A stretch of 64,000 bases of DNA from contig JAULAV010002416.1 of the NCBI GenBank assembly GCA_030789695.1, positions 62,001-126,000 of the forward strand, read 5' to 3'. A program made the position numbers and the translations under genes. Positions 33,717-46,277 of this stretch are shown one piece after another. The stretch is from Scilla litardierei (lineage: Eukaryota > Streptophyta > Magnoliopsida > Asparagales > Asparagaceae). Each line of letters begins with the position of its first letter. The first letter of the stretch is position 1. The notes beneath the pieces were generated by a model. It was not told the DNA's origin and searched no databases. It saw nothing but the letters and a program-made list of their open reading frames with translations.

Positions 33717-36700
33717 AGAATAAAGTCCGTCCTCGGACTTTCTAACATATCTAGTCGCTCTAGTAACTACCCCAATCATGTCACATTAATTCAAACCAGG
33801 TATAGTCATTACAAGTGCTTATATATGCACTAGGTATTCAAACATTAACACTACCAATATGTATATATATATTAACGTACGTTATACACTTATACCTATT
33901 GTAGTCAGTCAACTTCATACATGTATTTCAATCATGTATATAAACATACATCCCTTATATAACTACTACTTACCTAATCACAAAACAATATTTTAGCTAC
34001 TCATATAAGTATGGTCTCACACTTGCAAATACAATCATTGTTCTACGTATAGGTAACTACCTATGTGCAAACAAAACATGGGTATACGACCCTCTAATAT
34101 TTCCTAGTACACATCCAATTCCAAACACATCAACATAAGTAGTCACACCATACCATTATTAATCAAGTTTCACTATATCTAATATACATTCATCACTACT
34201 ATAGTTTCACAATATATAGTCATTCAAATGCATGCAGATAGTTCACCATATATTTACATCACATACGGTCCTATAACTGTATTTACGACATGCCACATAT
34301 ACCATAGTCATCAATACCTATAACTAAGTACATACTTACCCGTGCATGGTGCACACCCATACACGCTAACATTTCATTTACATACACCAATCATACCATC
34401 ATATATCCAGTACATCTACACACCTAGTTTCGATAGCACAGATACGTTCATACAGGCAAGTCCTTAGTAAATAGCTATACCTCAAGACCAACACCTATTA
34501 CTATATACTGGTGTAGCGACCCACAATCATGTGTGTAACACAACCAGGCACAAACACTTCTATCACTATACATACATCGAACATTGCTATATTCAAACTA
34601 CAAACATACTTTCAATATACTTAGAGTATACCCACTCAAGCTTGAGTGGGACTCAATACACATATCAGAATATTCCATATACGTAACACGACATTCATAC
34701 CTATACAAATACCACTCCAATATTCATACGCCTACCAATACAACCATATACATTCCATAAGTCAATCACACTTAATATTTAGTCAGGTAATACTCACATA
34801 GTTCAATCACTTTATATATGTCATAATAGTAATACAGACATCAACACACGTATAATTATAATACACTCCCTCCTACATACGCATTCATCGTATAGTCACA
34901 CATATGTAACATGTATATTCACACCATAGCCTACTACCTATAATTAGTATACCAACACCTTCATACATAGTTAAGATGTGCAATAGCCGTGTATACCTCA
35001 CGGTATGCACGCATGCAACATCCCGTAAAAGCAAGCAATACCAATCAAAATTATAATCCTACTACCATATGTATATCACCTATATACTCATGCAACGAAA
35101 CATAACTACTTACGTCTAAGCACAATACATATCTACCTACGAGCACATACTCACACGTACTAATATATGGGTCACTCAATATGCCTACTTACTTATCTAG
35201 ACGTTCACCTATTATTATCACACCTAGCATACACATAGTTTTACCAATCATTTTATTTCAACCTTTCCAAGTATCTCTAACTACATACACTCCATTAGGT
35301 ATCCCCACACTAATTCTTATATACACAAGCATCCCTAGTATGGTATAGCTAACCACACCCAAATCTATAAATACTAACACATAAACAACTTCATAATATC
35401 ACGAATAACTCCGAGTATGTATATATATATCACACAATAGGCAAGCATCAATATACTAAGGGGGTATACTCATTCAAGCCCACGTACCCAACTTAGGTAC
35501 GTGCACAACGACACCTCACAAAGGTCCAAGGGTCTACTAACAACTAAGAGTTGACACAGACCTTGACGGACACTAAAGCCTAAGCAATAAAGGAAGGTCG
35601 AGGTCGAAAGCGTGACGAGAGGAGGATCGATAAGCACGAGTTCAGATAGGACGAATACAAGGAGACAGCTTGGTTAGGTGAAACAGTGATTCACTGGTGA
35701 ATGTTTAGGTAGAGGAAGGGGAGATGTAGTGATACTTTTATAGGATACAGAAAAGAAAATAGGGTATATAGCATAAGCTAAAATACGTGGAGTTTGAAAA
35801 CTGTCGTACTTCAAAAGTTGAAATCCTCGTCCGTAAAGAAGTATTTGGAGATCGATAAAACGAGTTGTTCAAAATAAGTTTGAGTCGAATATTCATAATA
35901 AGAGAAAATGGTTTATAGGAAGTCATTATAAAAGGAAGTAAATCATTCACACGAACATTAAGGACGTAGTTTATAGAAAATATTATACGGCAGTAATTTA
36001 ATATAATTTTGGCAAGAATTTTGGAAATTCAAGAATGAAATAAAGTAACTGAAGAATTTAATCTCGTGTTTTAAACGCTTTCAAAGTCTTTAAGCCAGGG
36101 AAAGAAAATTTAAAATGATCAATAGTGGAACTACTTTTAGAGGAACCAGGATGTGCAAAAATTAAAACTGGTTTACACAAAACTCTTAGCATACGAGCAC
36201 AACAAACCTGGTACGGATAAAAAATAATTGAAATTCATTTTAGTCTAGAAATTTTTCTAAAAGCACGTAGAGTGAGCGGAAAGATAATAATAATATATTT
36301 GGTAGTAGAATTTTCAAAATTGATAGCAAAGCTTTAAAATCAAATCATGGAGGGTCTAAATCAGGAAGTAGTTATGAAATAATAATTTTACAAAAATCTG
36401 AAACAGAGAAAACAATGAGCATAACATCGACTGGCTGAAACTAAAATTCCAGGTGGCTTGAAAAGTATATTAAAAGGAAGCGCGATGTGTCGTTTGAAAG
36501 GCATAATAAGAAAGGAAATTATAAGTCGAAGTGGACAAAATAAAGGTACGGTTCAAAATAAGATTAATATACGAAAGGGAATGTGTATTTCCATAGGTAC
36601 AAAAGTGTAGGCTGGGAAAATACCATAAGCTAATATTTAAAATTTCAGCAAAAGTTTTAAAATTTTAAATCAACAAAGGAGTATGAAATATAAGATATAT

Positions 36701-37314
36701 ATATTTAAAAAGATTGAGCAAATTTAAACTTAGGGAAGGAGGAAATCGAAGAATACTTTTAGAAGATTCAAGGTTTGTGACGGAGAGATCCGAAAATTGA
36801 CGACGATCGTCATGAGGCGATCTCGTGAATCGAGGCAATGAAATTGGTCGGATGATCAAAACATACATACGCCTAGGATATGAATCAGGAGAATCTACGG
36901 GGAAACTCGTACGGTCGACCAACTAAAGGTTAAGAACTAAGCGCTAAGACTTTCTAAGGAGCTAGACGGTAATGAAATGCGTTCAGCTTGGTCCGAAATC
37001 GATGAACCCAAGCGAACGACCGAAGGAAATTCTAGAAGTCTAATATGGTCAGAGGTAGACAAGGACCACTGAGGTAACTCCTACGACGATTAAATCAATT
37101 GCTGACAGGGGGTCTAACTAACAATCAGAGGCCTCTAACTAGCAAACACAGACGTCTAGCTAAGTCTTCTTACCACCTAGTGTCATAAGAAAACGACTAG
37201 ACTCAGGGCTTATTACTCGGATGTTGCAATTTATTTAATAGACATTCCATTATTATCGTTGTTTCGTTAATTCGCAATTGCAAGACTGGACCTGCATAGG
37301 CCACCAACAAAACC
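33717..37314 (-). other. Conserved non-coding interior of element J
   Basis: No ORF above 85 codons. Plus strand is G-poor from about 33780 to 35450, then A-rich. Aligns with D's interior; conserved pieces include the region after the PPT, GTGCATGGTGCA near 34345 and the 20-base palindrome CCCACTCAAGCTTGAGTGGG at 34631-34650. Confidence 0.75.
34631..34650. other. Perfect 20-base palindrome in J interior
   Basis: CCCACTCAAGCTTGAGTGGG; the D copy at 14324-14343 differs by one base (GAG for GGG at the end). Confidence 0.8.
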
Positions 37315-40220
37315 TGTCACGCCCCGCTTCCCAAAAATATGGAGGCGAAGCGTGAGGAGGTCCGCTCAGACTTGAAGCTGCAAAGCTGCAAGTCCGATAA
37401 GCGTCAATCAAATTTAAAACTGCAAGTCCTTGCAACGCGAACGAAACAAAGATAATAATAATGAAATGAGACAAAAGAGATATCTCAGAATATCCATAAA
37501 ATAAGTTTCAACATCACAGAAAAAGCCACCAGGCTGAAATAAAAGAGAGTCTAAAGGCCCAAACATGGCCAACAAAAGTACAGCGTACAAAACAAAGGTG
37601 CCATGCACCAACAACTAAAAACAAAACCTAAAACAAAAGAAACTCAGCAAAGTCACCAAGAACGGTCTCCGGTGTCCACAAAACTCCTCCTGGGCAAACA
37701 TGGACTCAGACTCAGCGTCAGCAAAACATCACGTACACAGCAACGGTCTCTGGCTCAGGGTCTAACATGTGACACCCAAAAGAGCAAGGGGCACATGTCA
37801 GCAAGTATACAAGAGACTTGTGCAAGGAAACTGAAAGTAGGCAAAAGTAAAGCAACCTAGCAGTTCTAGCATGAATGCAATGACATGTCAGTTAAAGTAT
37901 GAGTGCAACAAGTAAAGTAAAGTAAAGTAAGGTACGAGCATGGCATTTAAACATGGCATGGATGACAAGTTATACAAGTAACACTCACTAGTACAAGATA
38001 AGTAAAGTAAGCACCTCGTGCACAGAGATTCCGCCTTCTGGCTAGAGTGGCTGATCGGGCCACTCCTAAGCTCAGGTGACCGTTTATCCCTACCCCTCCA
38101 CGTGTATCGGGCATTGGCTTTTGACCAACACATGAGGCCCGCTTCTAGATCAGAGCCAGGAAGTGTTTTTAACAAGTATGGCATAGGGGTGCACCTAGCC
38201 GGAAACACGGAAACACGGATTGTACAAGTATTTTGTAGCGTGTGCTACGATGCAACAATCAATTTGGATGACATGTACGATGCAATGCATGACAGTTAAT
38301 AGTACGTACAGATAAGGAAAGTAAACGTGACAGTTTAGTATGCATGATTAACAAGTTTAAAGAGTTGGATCTAGCTTCGTTGTCAAGCTAGATCAATTTA
38401 GGTGACGGATCTAGTTTCGTTGTCAAACTAGATCAAGTAGGCGTCTAGCCAGCTATCATTTCACTGACTAGTCTCTTTTACGCTAAAAACAAGGAAGAGG
38501 CCTAAAAACATGGCCCTACACAAGAGTTGGCAAGTTTCACTTGCCTGCAAGTACAATGTCTGAGAAACACCTTCCAAGAGAGTCCAAGTCTCAATTAACC
38601 TACGTGCATAAGTCCACCGGCCTAAAGGCCATATTATTAATCTTGATTAGTGAATTTAAAACATTTTAAAAACATCAATTTTAGTCTTGATTAACAGGCA
38701 ATAGGTTGGGGGTCCTAGGGGTACAAAGCGTTACCTCAACACGACGCGAAAGCTACACTGGCGTCGGGTAGCGACGCCAGGGGTTGGAATAAGAGAACGC
38801 GCTCTAAGTCCTGATTCCAAATTAGTTTCCTCGCTGGAAAGTTCAGAGCATCAATCGGAGCAACGGTTCCAGATTCCAAAGCTAGCACGTGCGACGACGA
38901 GCTACGACGTGTCGTAACGTCGTACACGGCAAATCGTCGAAGAGAAAGCATCTAGGTGGGGCCCACAGTAGTCCTAGGGACCAATGGGGGACCCACAATA
39001 CCTCTGGAGAACTTGGGGGGCCCACGGTGGCAAGTGGTGCGACGGGTGCGGGGTTGCGACGTTTGGCTCTCGGTCGTACAGCCTCGGTGCGGGGGATTCC
39101 ATCGGTCGGTGCGAGGGAACGGGGCTTGTTCAGCGCTTGGATCGGTCGCAGTGCGGGCGGGGCTTGGTTCTCTCGGTCGGAGCGGGGGAGGCCATCGGTC
39201 GGGCGCCTTGGATGCGGGGGCTTGGGCGCTGCAATGTTGCAACCGTTGCAACGTTGCGGGGAGCGGGCGATGCGGGCGAGAGCGTCGGTCGGGCACGGAG
39301 CGGTGCGGAGCGACAGAGCGGGGGCTTGCAGCGGTGCGGGTGCGGAGCGGAGCGGGGAATTCCCTCGGTCTGACCGAGAGATTCTCTCGGTCGGACACGG
39401 GGATGCGAGCGGGGCGATGCGGAGCGGCTGTGCGAAGCTTGGTGCGAGCGGGGGCAGCGGTCGGTGCGGGGAAAATGGGCCTGTTTCCTCGGTCGGTGCG
39501 GGGGAAGTTCGTCGCAACGTTGCGACGTTTCGTCGCAACGTTGCGACGTTTCGTCGCAACGTCAAATTTGGGTTTTGGAAGCGGCTAGGGTTATTTTCTT
39601 GCGAAAATAGGTCTTCCTAGGGGTTGTTTATATAGTGTAGATGAGTTGACTAGGTCTAGGGCTAATCCTAATGAGATTAAGAGTTTAAAATAATTTAAAA
39701 TTCAAATCTCACCAACTCCAACTCATCAAGGCTTAGGTGGGGCCCAAATGAGCTGGAAATTGGCTCAAAAATTATTTAAAACGTTTTAAACTCAAATAAA
39801 TTTTGTTTGGCCGAAATTAATCCAAAAATTAATTATTAAAAATATTATAAACCTTGTTAAAAATATAAAAATGGTCAAATAAACTCCAAAAATTATAAAA
39901 TAAATATCAGGGTGATCGTGTCGATGAAAGTGAGCTTACTAAGAAGACAGATCTCAATTTCGACGTCGGACGACAAAACTAAAAATAGAAACGTCTCCCG
40001 TCAAAAGTGAGAATCGCAACGTCTCATCGAATAAGATTAAATTGTGGGAAAACGACTCGAGAAACGTGGTTCCAATTTAGTGCCACTATTTAATACTCTC
40101 AGAGACGTTCACAACGGCATATCACAACAAAGTGTTCACAAACAAACAAGGTCTAAAATAAACACGTGCACGGCCAAAAGTACGTGCACGAACAAGGTAC
40201 AACGAAAAGTGGTCGTTACA
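37315..40220 (-). repeat. 5' LTR of element J
   Basis: 2906 bp, followed by TSD GTTGT. Hairpins at 38368-38394 and 38408-38434. TATA box on the minus strand at 39626-39635, with the GC-rich block 38960-39560 downstream of it, so that block would lie in the R/U5 leader of the transcript. An extra copy of GCGACGTTTCGTCGCAACGT near 39520-39560 distinguishes it from the left LTR. Confidence 0.87.
39626..39635 (-). promoter_or_regulatory. TATA box of element J 5' LTR
   Basis: Minus strand CTATATAAAC, conserved in the left LTR at 33108-33117. Confidence 0.55.
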
Positions 40221-40389
40221 GTTGTTGGCTATGAACTCTCCAGAATGTATTTTATATCTCTTAACTGATATCTTATTGATGTCTTCATATTAAATTTTGA
40301 AGAGATTATAATTTATTTGGATGGGTTCTAATTTTTTGTTCGTTTAAATTTTTTTGGGGGGAGGGATAATTTCTAGGGAGAACAAAAAA

Positions 40390-40908
40390 TTTCAGCGGAT
40401 ATCATAATGAACCATGGCCGAAGGCGCCCACTAAATTTGTTTACGCTAATTTGTTGTTATGCGCCGAAGGCGCCCGCGCCGAATTTGTTGTTCTGTGTCG
40501 AAGGCGCCCTCGCCTGCGCCGAAGGCGCCCGTGCCGCTAAATAATTTTATGCTAATAATTTTTTGGAACTAATTTTTTTAGGGAACAAAGATTTCGCGGG
40601 GGAAAATAATTTTTTGTTTTACGTCGAATTTGTTGTTCCGCACCAAAGCCGCCATTGCTGAATTTGTTGTTCCGCGCCGAAATTGTTGTTCCACGCCAAA
40701 CGCGTTCGCGCCAAAATTGTTGTTCCGTGTCGAAGGCGCATGCGCCGAATTTGTTGTTCTGTGCTGAATGCGCCCATGACGCTAAACATTTTTACACTAC
40801 TTTGTTGTTCCGTGCAATTTTGGATGTGGAAATAATTTTTTGGGGAACAAAGATTTTGCGGGGAAAAATCTTAAATGAACCGTGCCTGCGGGTACGTGTT
40901 ATGACTAG
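40390..40908 (+). mobile_element. Helitron-like element, 3' part
   Basis: The end reads AAATGAAC, a short GC hairpin (CGTGCCTGCGGGTACG, 40881-40896), TGTTATGA and CTAG at 40905-40908, followed by T, as expected for a Helitron 3' terminus inserted between A and T. Upstream, 40400-40830 is built of irregular repeats of GCGCCGAAGGCGCC and AATTTGTTGTTC. The same words occur beside the inverted end at 43816, so both belong to one family. No 5' TC end and no Rep/helicase gene were found, so it is non-autonomous or incomplete; the left limit is approximate. Confidence 0.6.
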
Positions 40909-41220
40909 TTATCAACTAAAACATGATAACGTAGCAATTAAAATTATCTCATAAATTTTTTGCTAAACATGCAACTTAAAATTTAGCTCATAAGTTTAAG
41001 TTACATTAATAATTAATTATCTTCATATAATAATTAAGATCTAATTTTAAAATTATCAAATGTTTTTAAAATTAAATCTAATTTTCAAAAACAATTTTCG
41101 AAAATAAAAACATTACTTGGGAACAACTATTTTAATAGTTTAAATCACAACCTCCATCTCATGGATGAACATGTTGTATCACATACATTTTATAACTGAA
41201 AATATAGATCATGTAGACAT
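40909..41220 (-). other. AT-rich sequence left of element K primer site
   Basis: About 310 bases with no ORF. By position it would be the first part of the interior of element K (minus strand); no gag is visible. Confidence 0.4.
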
Positions 41221-41233
41221 GGCTCTGATACCA
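41221..41233 (-). other. Primer binding site of element K (tRNA-iMet)
   Basis: Minus strand TGGTATCAGAGCC, a perfect match to the common iMet site, one base from the TGTAGGG start of the LTR. Confidence 0.8.
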
Positions 41234-41234
41234 T

Positions 41235-42172
41235 TGTAGGGTTTTCTGGGTCCTTAGAGCCATAAAATCGACTCCGGTCTAAGTTGGACGAACGACGAGA
41301 TCGAATCATGCAACGAAAAAATCAACTTAAAACAGTTTTAAGTCTAGCCCTAAAGAGAACAAAACCTAGCCAAGATCTCTACTATCCCGGGGTTGGTTCC
41401 GACCAACCTCTAAGGATAGATCTATCTAACATTTGCAATTATAAACACATGAATATGTAAACTACATACCGTTCACTTCGTTTCCGCAGAATACGAAGCG
41501 TCGTTTTAAGCAACATTTCTTTGGCCACGAGTCGCTTATCCCAAGCCGAACCGTGTCTCGAGCCGCACCTCGTCCTGAGCCGAACCGCTTCCCGAACCGC
41601 ACCGCGTCTCGAGGAGAGCAACACCCTAGTCGCCGAGCCAACCACTCGTCGAAGAAAGTTTTACCTTGTGTGGATCCTCCGTCAAGACTTCGGATCCAAA
41701 CCGAACTCCTTCGTAGCTTTGCTTGAGCACGATCAGGAGCAAGGAAGAATTAGGGATAAGAGGGAATATTTAATTTAATCCTAGATCCGAGCTTGCTCAT
41801 GTTTAATGGAGCTACTCAGATCTGGAGCTTGGTACAAGTTTCAATGAGGGGGGTTGGCCCCTATATATATAGGCGGCTGACCCCTCCCCTTTCTGCATAT
41901 CCGATGTGGGACTAAAAATTGGAGTGAAAAAATGAATTTAACGTTGGCCTTTCACAAAGGCCAATCTTTAGCGAATTTTCCCACCATCACCATTGAGCTC
42001 CAAGAACGATGTCATACATAGTTGCGAAGAGGGTTGAACGGTGAACCCGTAGGAAAAAAGGGGACTCATTCCGAATTTGTTTGACACCTAAAACAATGTC
42101 CCAAAAATGACCCAAAACAAGGTTTTAGCCAAAAAATGCAGCGCCAGAAGATGGGCACAAAGCCCTAGGCCG
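41235..42172 (-). mobile_element. Element K: partial 5' LTR of another retroelement
   Basis: Starts TGTAGGGTTTTC next to a perfect iMet primer site. A minus-strand TATA box (CTATATATATAG, 41861-41872) and the motif TAGTCCCACATCGGATATG (minus, near 41899-41917), frequent in plant LTR promoters, support an LTR. The far end was not found; GC-rich sequence continues to the insertion of element B at 42173 and then at 57805-57961. No interior coding sequence is present. Confidence 0.6.
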
Positions 42173-42177
42173 TGGGG
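42173..42177. repeat. Left target site duplication of element B (TGGGG)
   Basis: TGGGG before the TGTTGG LTR start, repeated at 57800-57804 after the right LTR. Confidence 0.85.
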
Positions 42178-43473
42178 TGTTGGATCTGGATCTAAGCCTA
42201 GAGGGGGGTGAATTGGCTAATAAAAATTCTCGTGCAACCCACGAGAAATCACACGCAGTTATAATCGCAGACAGATTAAAAGTATGCAATCACAGAGTAC
42301 ACACAGATTTACCATGGTTCGGTCGTCCCAACGACCTATGTCCAGCACCCAAGCAAATACTAGATTAATATGTTTCTTTGCACAACTACAATGAGTCCCG
42401 AGCTCCCACTCCTCACCTAGTCGTACCACACTCCACCGGTGCAAAACACTATCAACCCAGTAAATGCACTATCTTGACTAGCTACAACTCGTCAAGACCC
42501 TCTTGTCTAGCCCCCACTAGACAAGTCCCTAAAACATGTATCAATGGTAAAGTTTCCTCTACAGAGATCAATACACTACAATCACAAAGATAATAAATAC
42601 GAGTTTAGAAAAGCTCAGTGATGGTGTAGTCTCTGTCAATCAGCATGGGTCAGATCTGAGTCTGACAAGTCATCGTCGTCACGTCCTCTCTCTCTTCGCA
42701 ACTCAAGTTGCGCCTAGATTTCTTTCATGTTGCAGGAACTCCCTCTTGGATGCCCTTGGATGATGGCTTGATGTTGCGGCTAGCTTGGTTTTGGGCTCTC
42801 TCTTATGGGTCGGCAACCAGTCTGATGCTGCCAAGGGAACAGTCAGCAAGTAGGCTTCGGTCTACTTGATGTGACGGCAAACAGTGATCTTGGCATGATG
42901 GTACACATGCACAAGGGTCAAGCAATTCAGTAGGTTGAATGAGGAATCTTCCGGCAATTGTAGGGGTGAAGCTCCCTTGGAACCTGCGAAGGAATTAGCA
43001 AGCCCATGCAAGCAATTATCAAACACCTGCAAGCAATTATCAAGCACCTTGGTTAAAGATTTCATGTAGCACGTGAAGGCCGTTTTTTGAAGGCACCTGC
43101 AAACAACAAATGGCATTAGTGCTCCTATGCACACCCAAAACAAGGAGATTTTTAACTCATCTTTAATCAACCCTCTATTAAGCTGTAGTCTCTCTCCTAA
43201 TATTTCTCCTTTTCTTTTGAGATTGCTGCCAAAGAAAATTTGGGGATTGGTTGCGTCAGATGCCCTGCAAAAAAATAACACAAAATTTTGGAGAGAGGTT
43301 AGGGGCCGGCCCTTTTTCTTTCTTTTTGCAGCAACTTGGGGTTCCTTTGAAGAGGGGTTTTATATGATGGCTTAGGGTGTGGTGCGGTAAGGAGGAGTCC
43401 CTAAGTTGTAGGGATTTGTTATTTGAAATAGATTTGATAGGGCGTTTGTTTTTAAAATGGATTGGAATTGCTC
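42178..43473 (-). repeat. 3' LTR of element B, first part
   Basis: Begins TGTTGGATCTGG, aligned with 50732-51967 of the right LTR. A minus-strand TATA box (ATATAAAACCCC) lies near 43355-43365. Interrupted at 43473 by insert I; the LTR resumes at 47195 and ends at 47432. Confidence 0.85.
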
Positions 43474-43700
43474 TGCAACGCCCCGATCCTCGGGATACCC
43501 GATAAGTACGAATCCGTATCAGGTATTCTCGAAGAGGCGAGTGTTACGAAAGGAAAAGTACAAAAACGCAAGCAGGTCCACTGCGCACTGCTGGGATAGT
43601 ACCTGTAATGTTCCTAAAGCACCGCCAAACAACCAAAAACATAACAAAGAAAGAAACACCGAGAAAAACTGTACAACAACTAAACCCAAAGAAAAGTCTG

Positions 43701-43717
43701 ATATATATATATATATG

Positions 43718-43758
<41 letters not shown>

Positions 43759-43763
43759 GTGTG

Positions 43764-43815
<52 letters not shown>
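43701..43815. repeat. (TA)n / (GT)n / (CA)n compound microsatellite
   Basis: TA and GTAT repeats at 43701-43768 followed by CA repeats to 43815. ORFs here on both strands are repeats only. Similar TA/CA sequence resumes at about 44430-44450, as if the Helitron-like element split one microsatellite. Confidence 0.92.
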
Positions 43816-43820
<5 letters not shown>

Positions 43821-44430
43821 CATAACCCGTGCCCGCGGGTACAGTTCATTTAAGATTTCATCCGCGAAATCTTTGTTCCTCGAAAAACTATTTCCACAGC
43901 CAGAACAATAAATTAGCGTAAAAATATTTAGCGGCACGGGTACCTTCGACGCGGAACACCAAATTAGCGTAAAAAAATTTAGCGGTCGCCTTCGGTGCGG
44001 AACAACAAAACTCGGGGTATTTTTACGCTAATTTGTTGTTCCGCTAAATTGTTTTACACTAATTTTTTTATTTTGTTTAATTTAATGAATCATGCTTCTT
44101 CACAATTTTTCCCAAGGAACTACTAATTTTATAGTTTAGGTTCCCAAGGCACTTTTTTCCACCAAATTTAATCTCTACAATCTTTCCCAAGGCACTGCTA
44201 ATTTCAAAGTTTAGGTTCACAAGGCACTTTCCCTCCAAATTTAATCTCCACAATCTTTTCCAAGATACTTCTAATTTCAAAATTTTGGTTCCCAAGACAC
44301 TTTTTCCATCAAAATTTAAGTTTTCCAATCTCAACCATTGATTTACCAAAATCAAATCTCAGCCACTCTTTATCTTGTCCTAGTCAGCCCTAGAATTCAA
44401 AAAACACTGTCAAATGTATATAATATATAT
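43816..44430 (-). mobile_element. Helitron-like element, inverted, non-autonomous
   Basis: On the minus strand it ends AAATGAACT, hairpin GTACCCGCGGGCAC, GGGTTATGA, CTAG, with T following, sharing these features with the end at 40905. Near the terminus are GCGGAACAACAAA and TTAGCGTAAAAA words, as in the 40400-40900 copy. The far end is set approximately at 44430 where the interrupted TA/CA microsatellite resumes; a clean TC start is not visible there. About 0.6 kb, no gene. Confidence 0.55.
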
Positions 44431-46103
44431 ATGTATACACACACACACACATCATCCATCTGTGCATACATCCATCATAAACATCTCGTCAGTGCCCAAA
44501 CAAAAACCCAAAAGTACAACGCTCTCTCCTCTCCCCTCGCCACCCCAATCTAACTCATCCACAGAACTCCACTGGTCCACCTCATTGCCACCAACCAACT
44601 CCAACCTCTGAACCTGAAAATTCAACGGTGGGGCACGTCAACGAGTGACCCAGTAGGAATACCATACCCAACTAGCCCTTACATGAAGTGTGGAAAGGGT
44701 GCACGTGAGCAGGCAGAGTGTATGACATGGCATAAACATTTACTGTAGTACAGGAAGTAACAATTATAATTATGAGCATATGGGAGCGTGCACGTGCAAC
44801 AGGTAAGGTGTGCATACTAGCATAATGTACAAGAGACAACAAGTAACAAGTACAATATTTATAATGAGCAACTAAGTGATAACAGTAGACCAAGGAAACT
44901 GGTAACATGGAACCTATCTCACTTCCACTTTCGTAAGCTTCACAAATGAAAACAAACCACCTCACCTTTCCAATGTGCACCCATCTCAAGCAATTCACGC
45001 ATTCATGGCAACAATCATACATAAAAGGAAACATTCACATCTATAACCACAAGTCACACATAATGCTCAATGATGCCATGATGCATATGAAACACAAGCA
45101 ATTGCTATGAGATGCAATGTAATGCAATGCAATGGGGATCCCATGGATGTGTCGACGTGCACGTGCAAATAAATCTACCCCGTTATCAACGTGGAGCCAC
45201 CTAATGGATCAAGAGGTGGCCAACGGTGTATTCACCCGCCTCCTACCGCGGCACTTTGTCCATGCCCGTGCACTCCACCTCGTGTCCTAATCACATCATA
45301 TCACATTTCCAACTTGCTTTTATTTTATTGAAACATCAACGCCTCTTAAGGCCAACATCAACGCCTCTTAAAGCCAACATTGTTACCAACAATTAAATCT
45401 CCAAAATATTGAACATAAATGAAAATTAACAACTTTATGAACATGAGGTGGCAAAATAAACAACTGATGAATCATGTAACAATCATATAATGAAGCCGCA
45501 AAACATGGGCATCCATAATTGAACACAAACAACACATTCATGCCATCCAGTTCCTGGAAATAACAGGACAGTCCCAAACCGAGGCATAATGCTCGAAATA
45601 TTTGTATTAAACATAAATTTTCCTTCCTTTAAGAGTTGTAGATATATGTGTTGTGGAGTCACAGTTAAAATTTCAAGAGGAAATTCCCAAGGTGTAATTT
45701 ATAGTGAATTATTTGGTGAGAACTGTCGAATCTGTTTTTCGGACAGATTCCAGGGTCTGTCTTGATTGCTGATTTTGGGCATATTACAGTCGGAATTACA
45801 AAAACACTATCTCAGGGAAAATTGTAGAGAAAGTTGTTATCTTTCCAACGAGACTAAGATCATCAATTTCTATGGAGTATGCAGGGACTGATCTATGTTT
45901 TGCCAAACTGTGTCCAGACTGGATGAAATTCCGACAAGTTGTAAAGATAGAATTTTTAACCCTATTTCCAGTTTGAATTGGTAAAAGTTTACAACATGAA
46001 AGTTATAGATAATAGTCCAATCTCTAAGCCATACAAATTTCAGAGGAAACTCAATTCTAGATTGGAAGGAATAAGCAGAACAATCAGCATGTAAATCTGT
46101 CCA

Positions 46104-46277
46104 GATTTGCTCACCGCACACAACCATACAAATCTCAGGATTGCTCACCGTGCACAACCATACAAATCTCAGGATTGCTCACCGCGCACAACCATACAAA
46201 CTAAGGATTGCTCACCGCGCACAACCATACAAATCTCAGGATTGCTCACTGCGCACAACCATACAAATCTCAGGATT
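46104..46277. repeat. 34-base minisatellite, about five units
   Basis: Units begin ATTGCTCACCGCGCACAACC and continue with ATACAAATCTCAGG; one unit is shorter by three bases. The 76-codon ORF through it simply reads the repeat in changing frames. Confidence 0.9.

Larger units (their letters stand above)
30818..40220 (-). mobile_element. Element J: second LARD-like element, same family as D
   Basis: 9403 bp bounded by TSD GTTGT. LTRs 30818-33703 (2886 bp) and 37315-40220 (2906 bp) read TGTCACGCCCCGCTTCCC...GTCGTTACA and are similar to those of D. The 3611-bp interior is non-coding and alignable with that of D. The minus-strand PPT AAGGTGGGGAGGA (33704-33716) gives the orientation. The two J LTRs look more alike than those of D, so J is probably the younger insertion. 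Confidence 0.86.

Noticed and set aside
43457..43937. ORFs across the TA/CA microsatellite
   Set aside because: They encode YIYIY/HTHTH or CVCVC runs; a microsatellite artefact.
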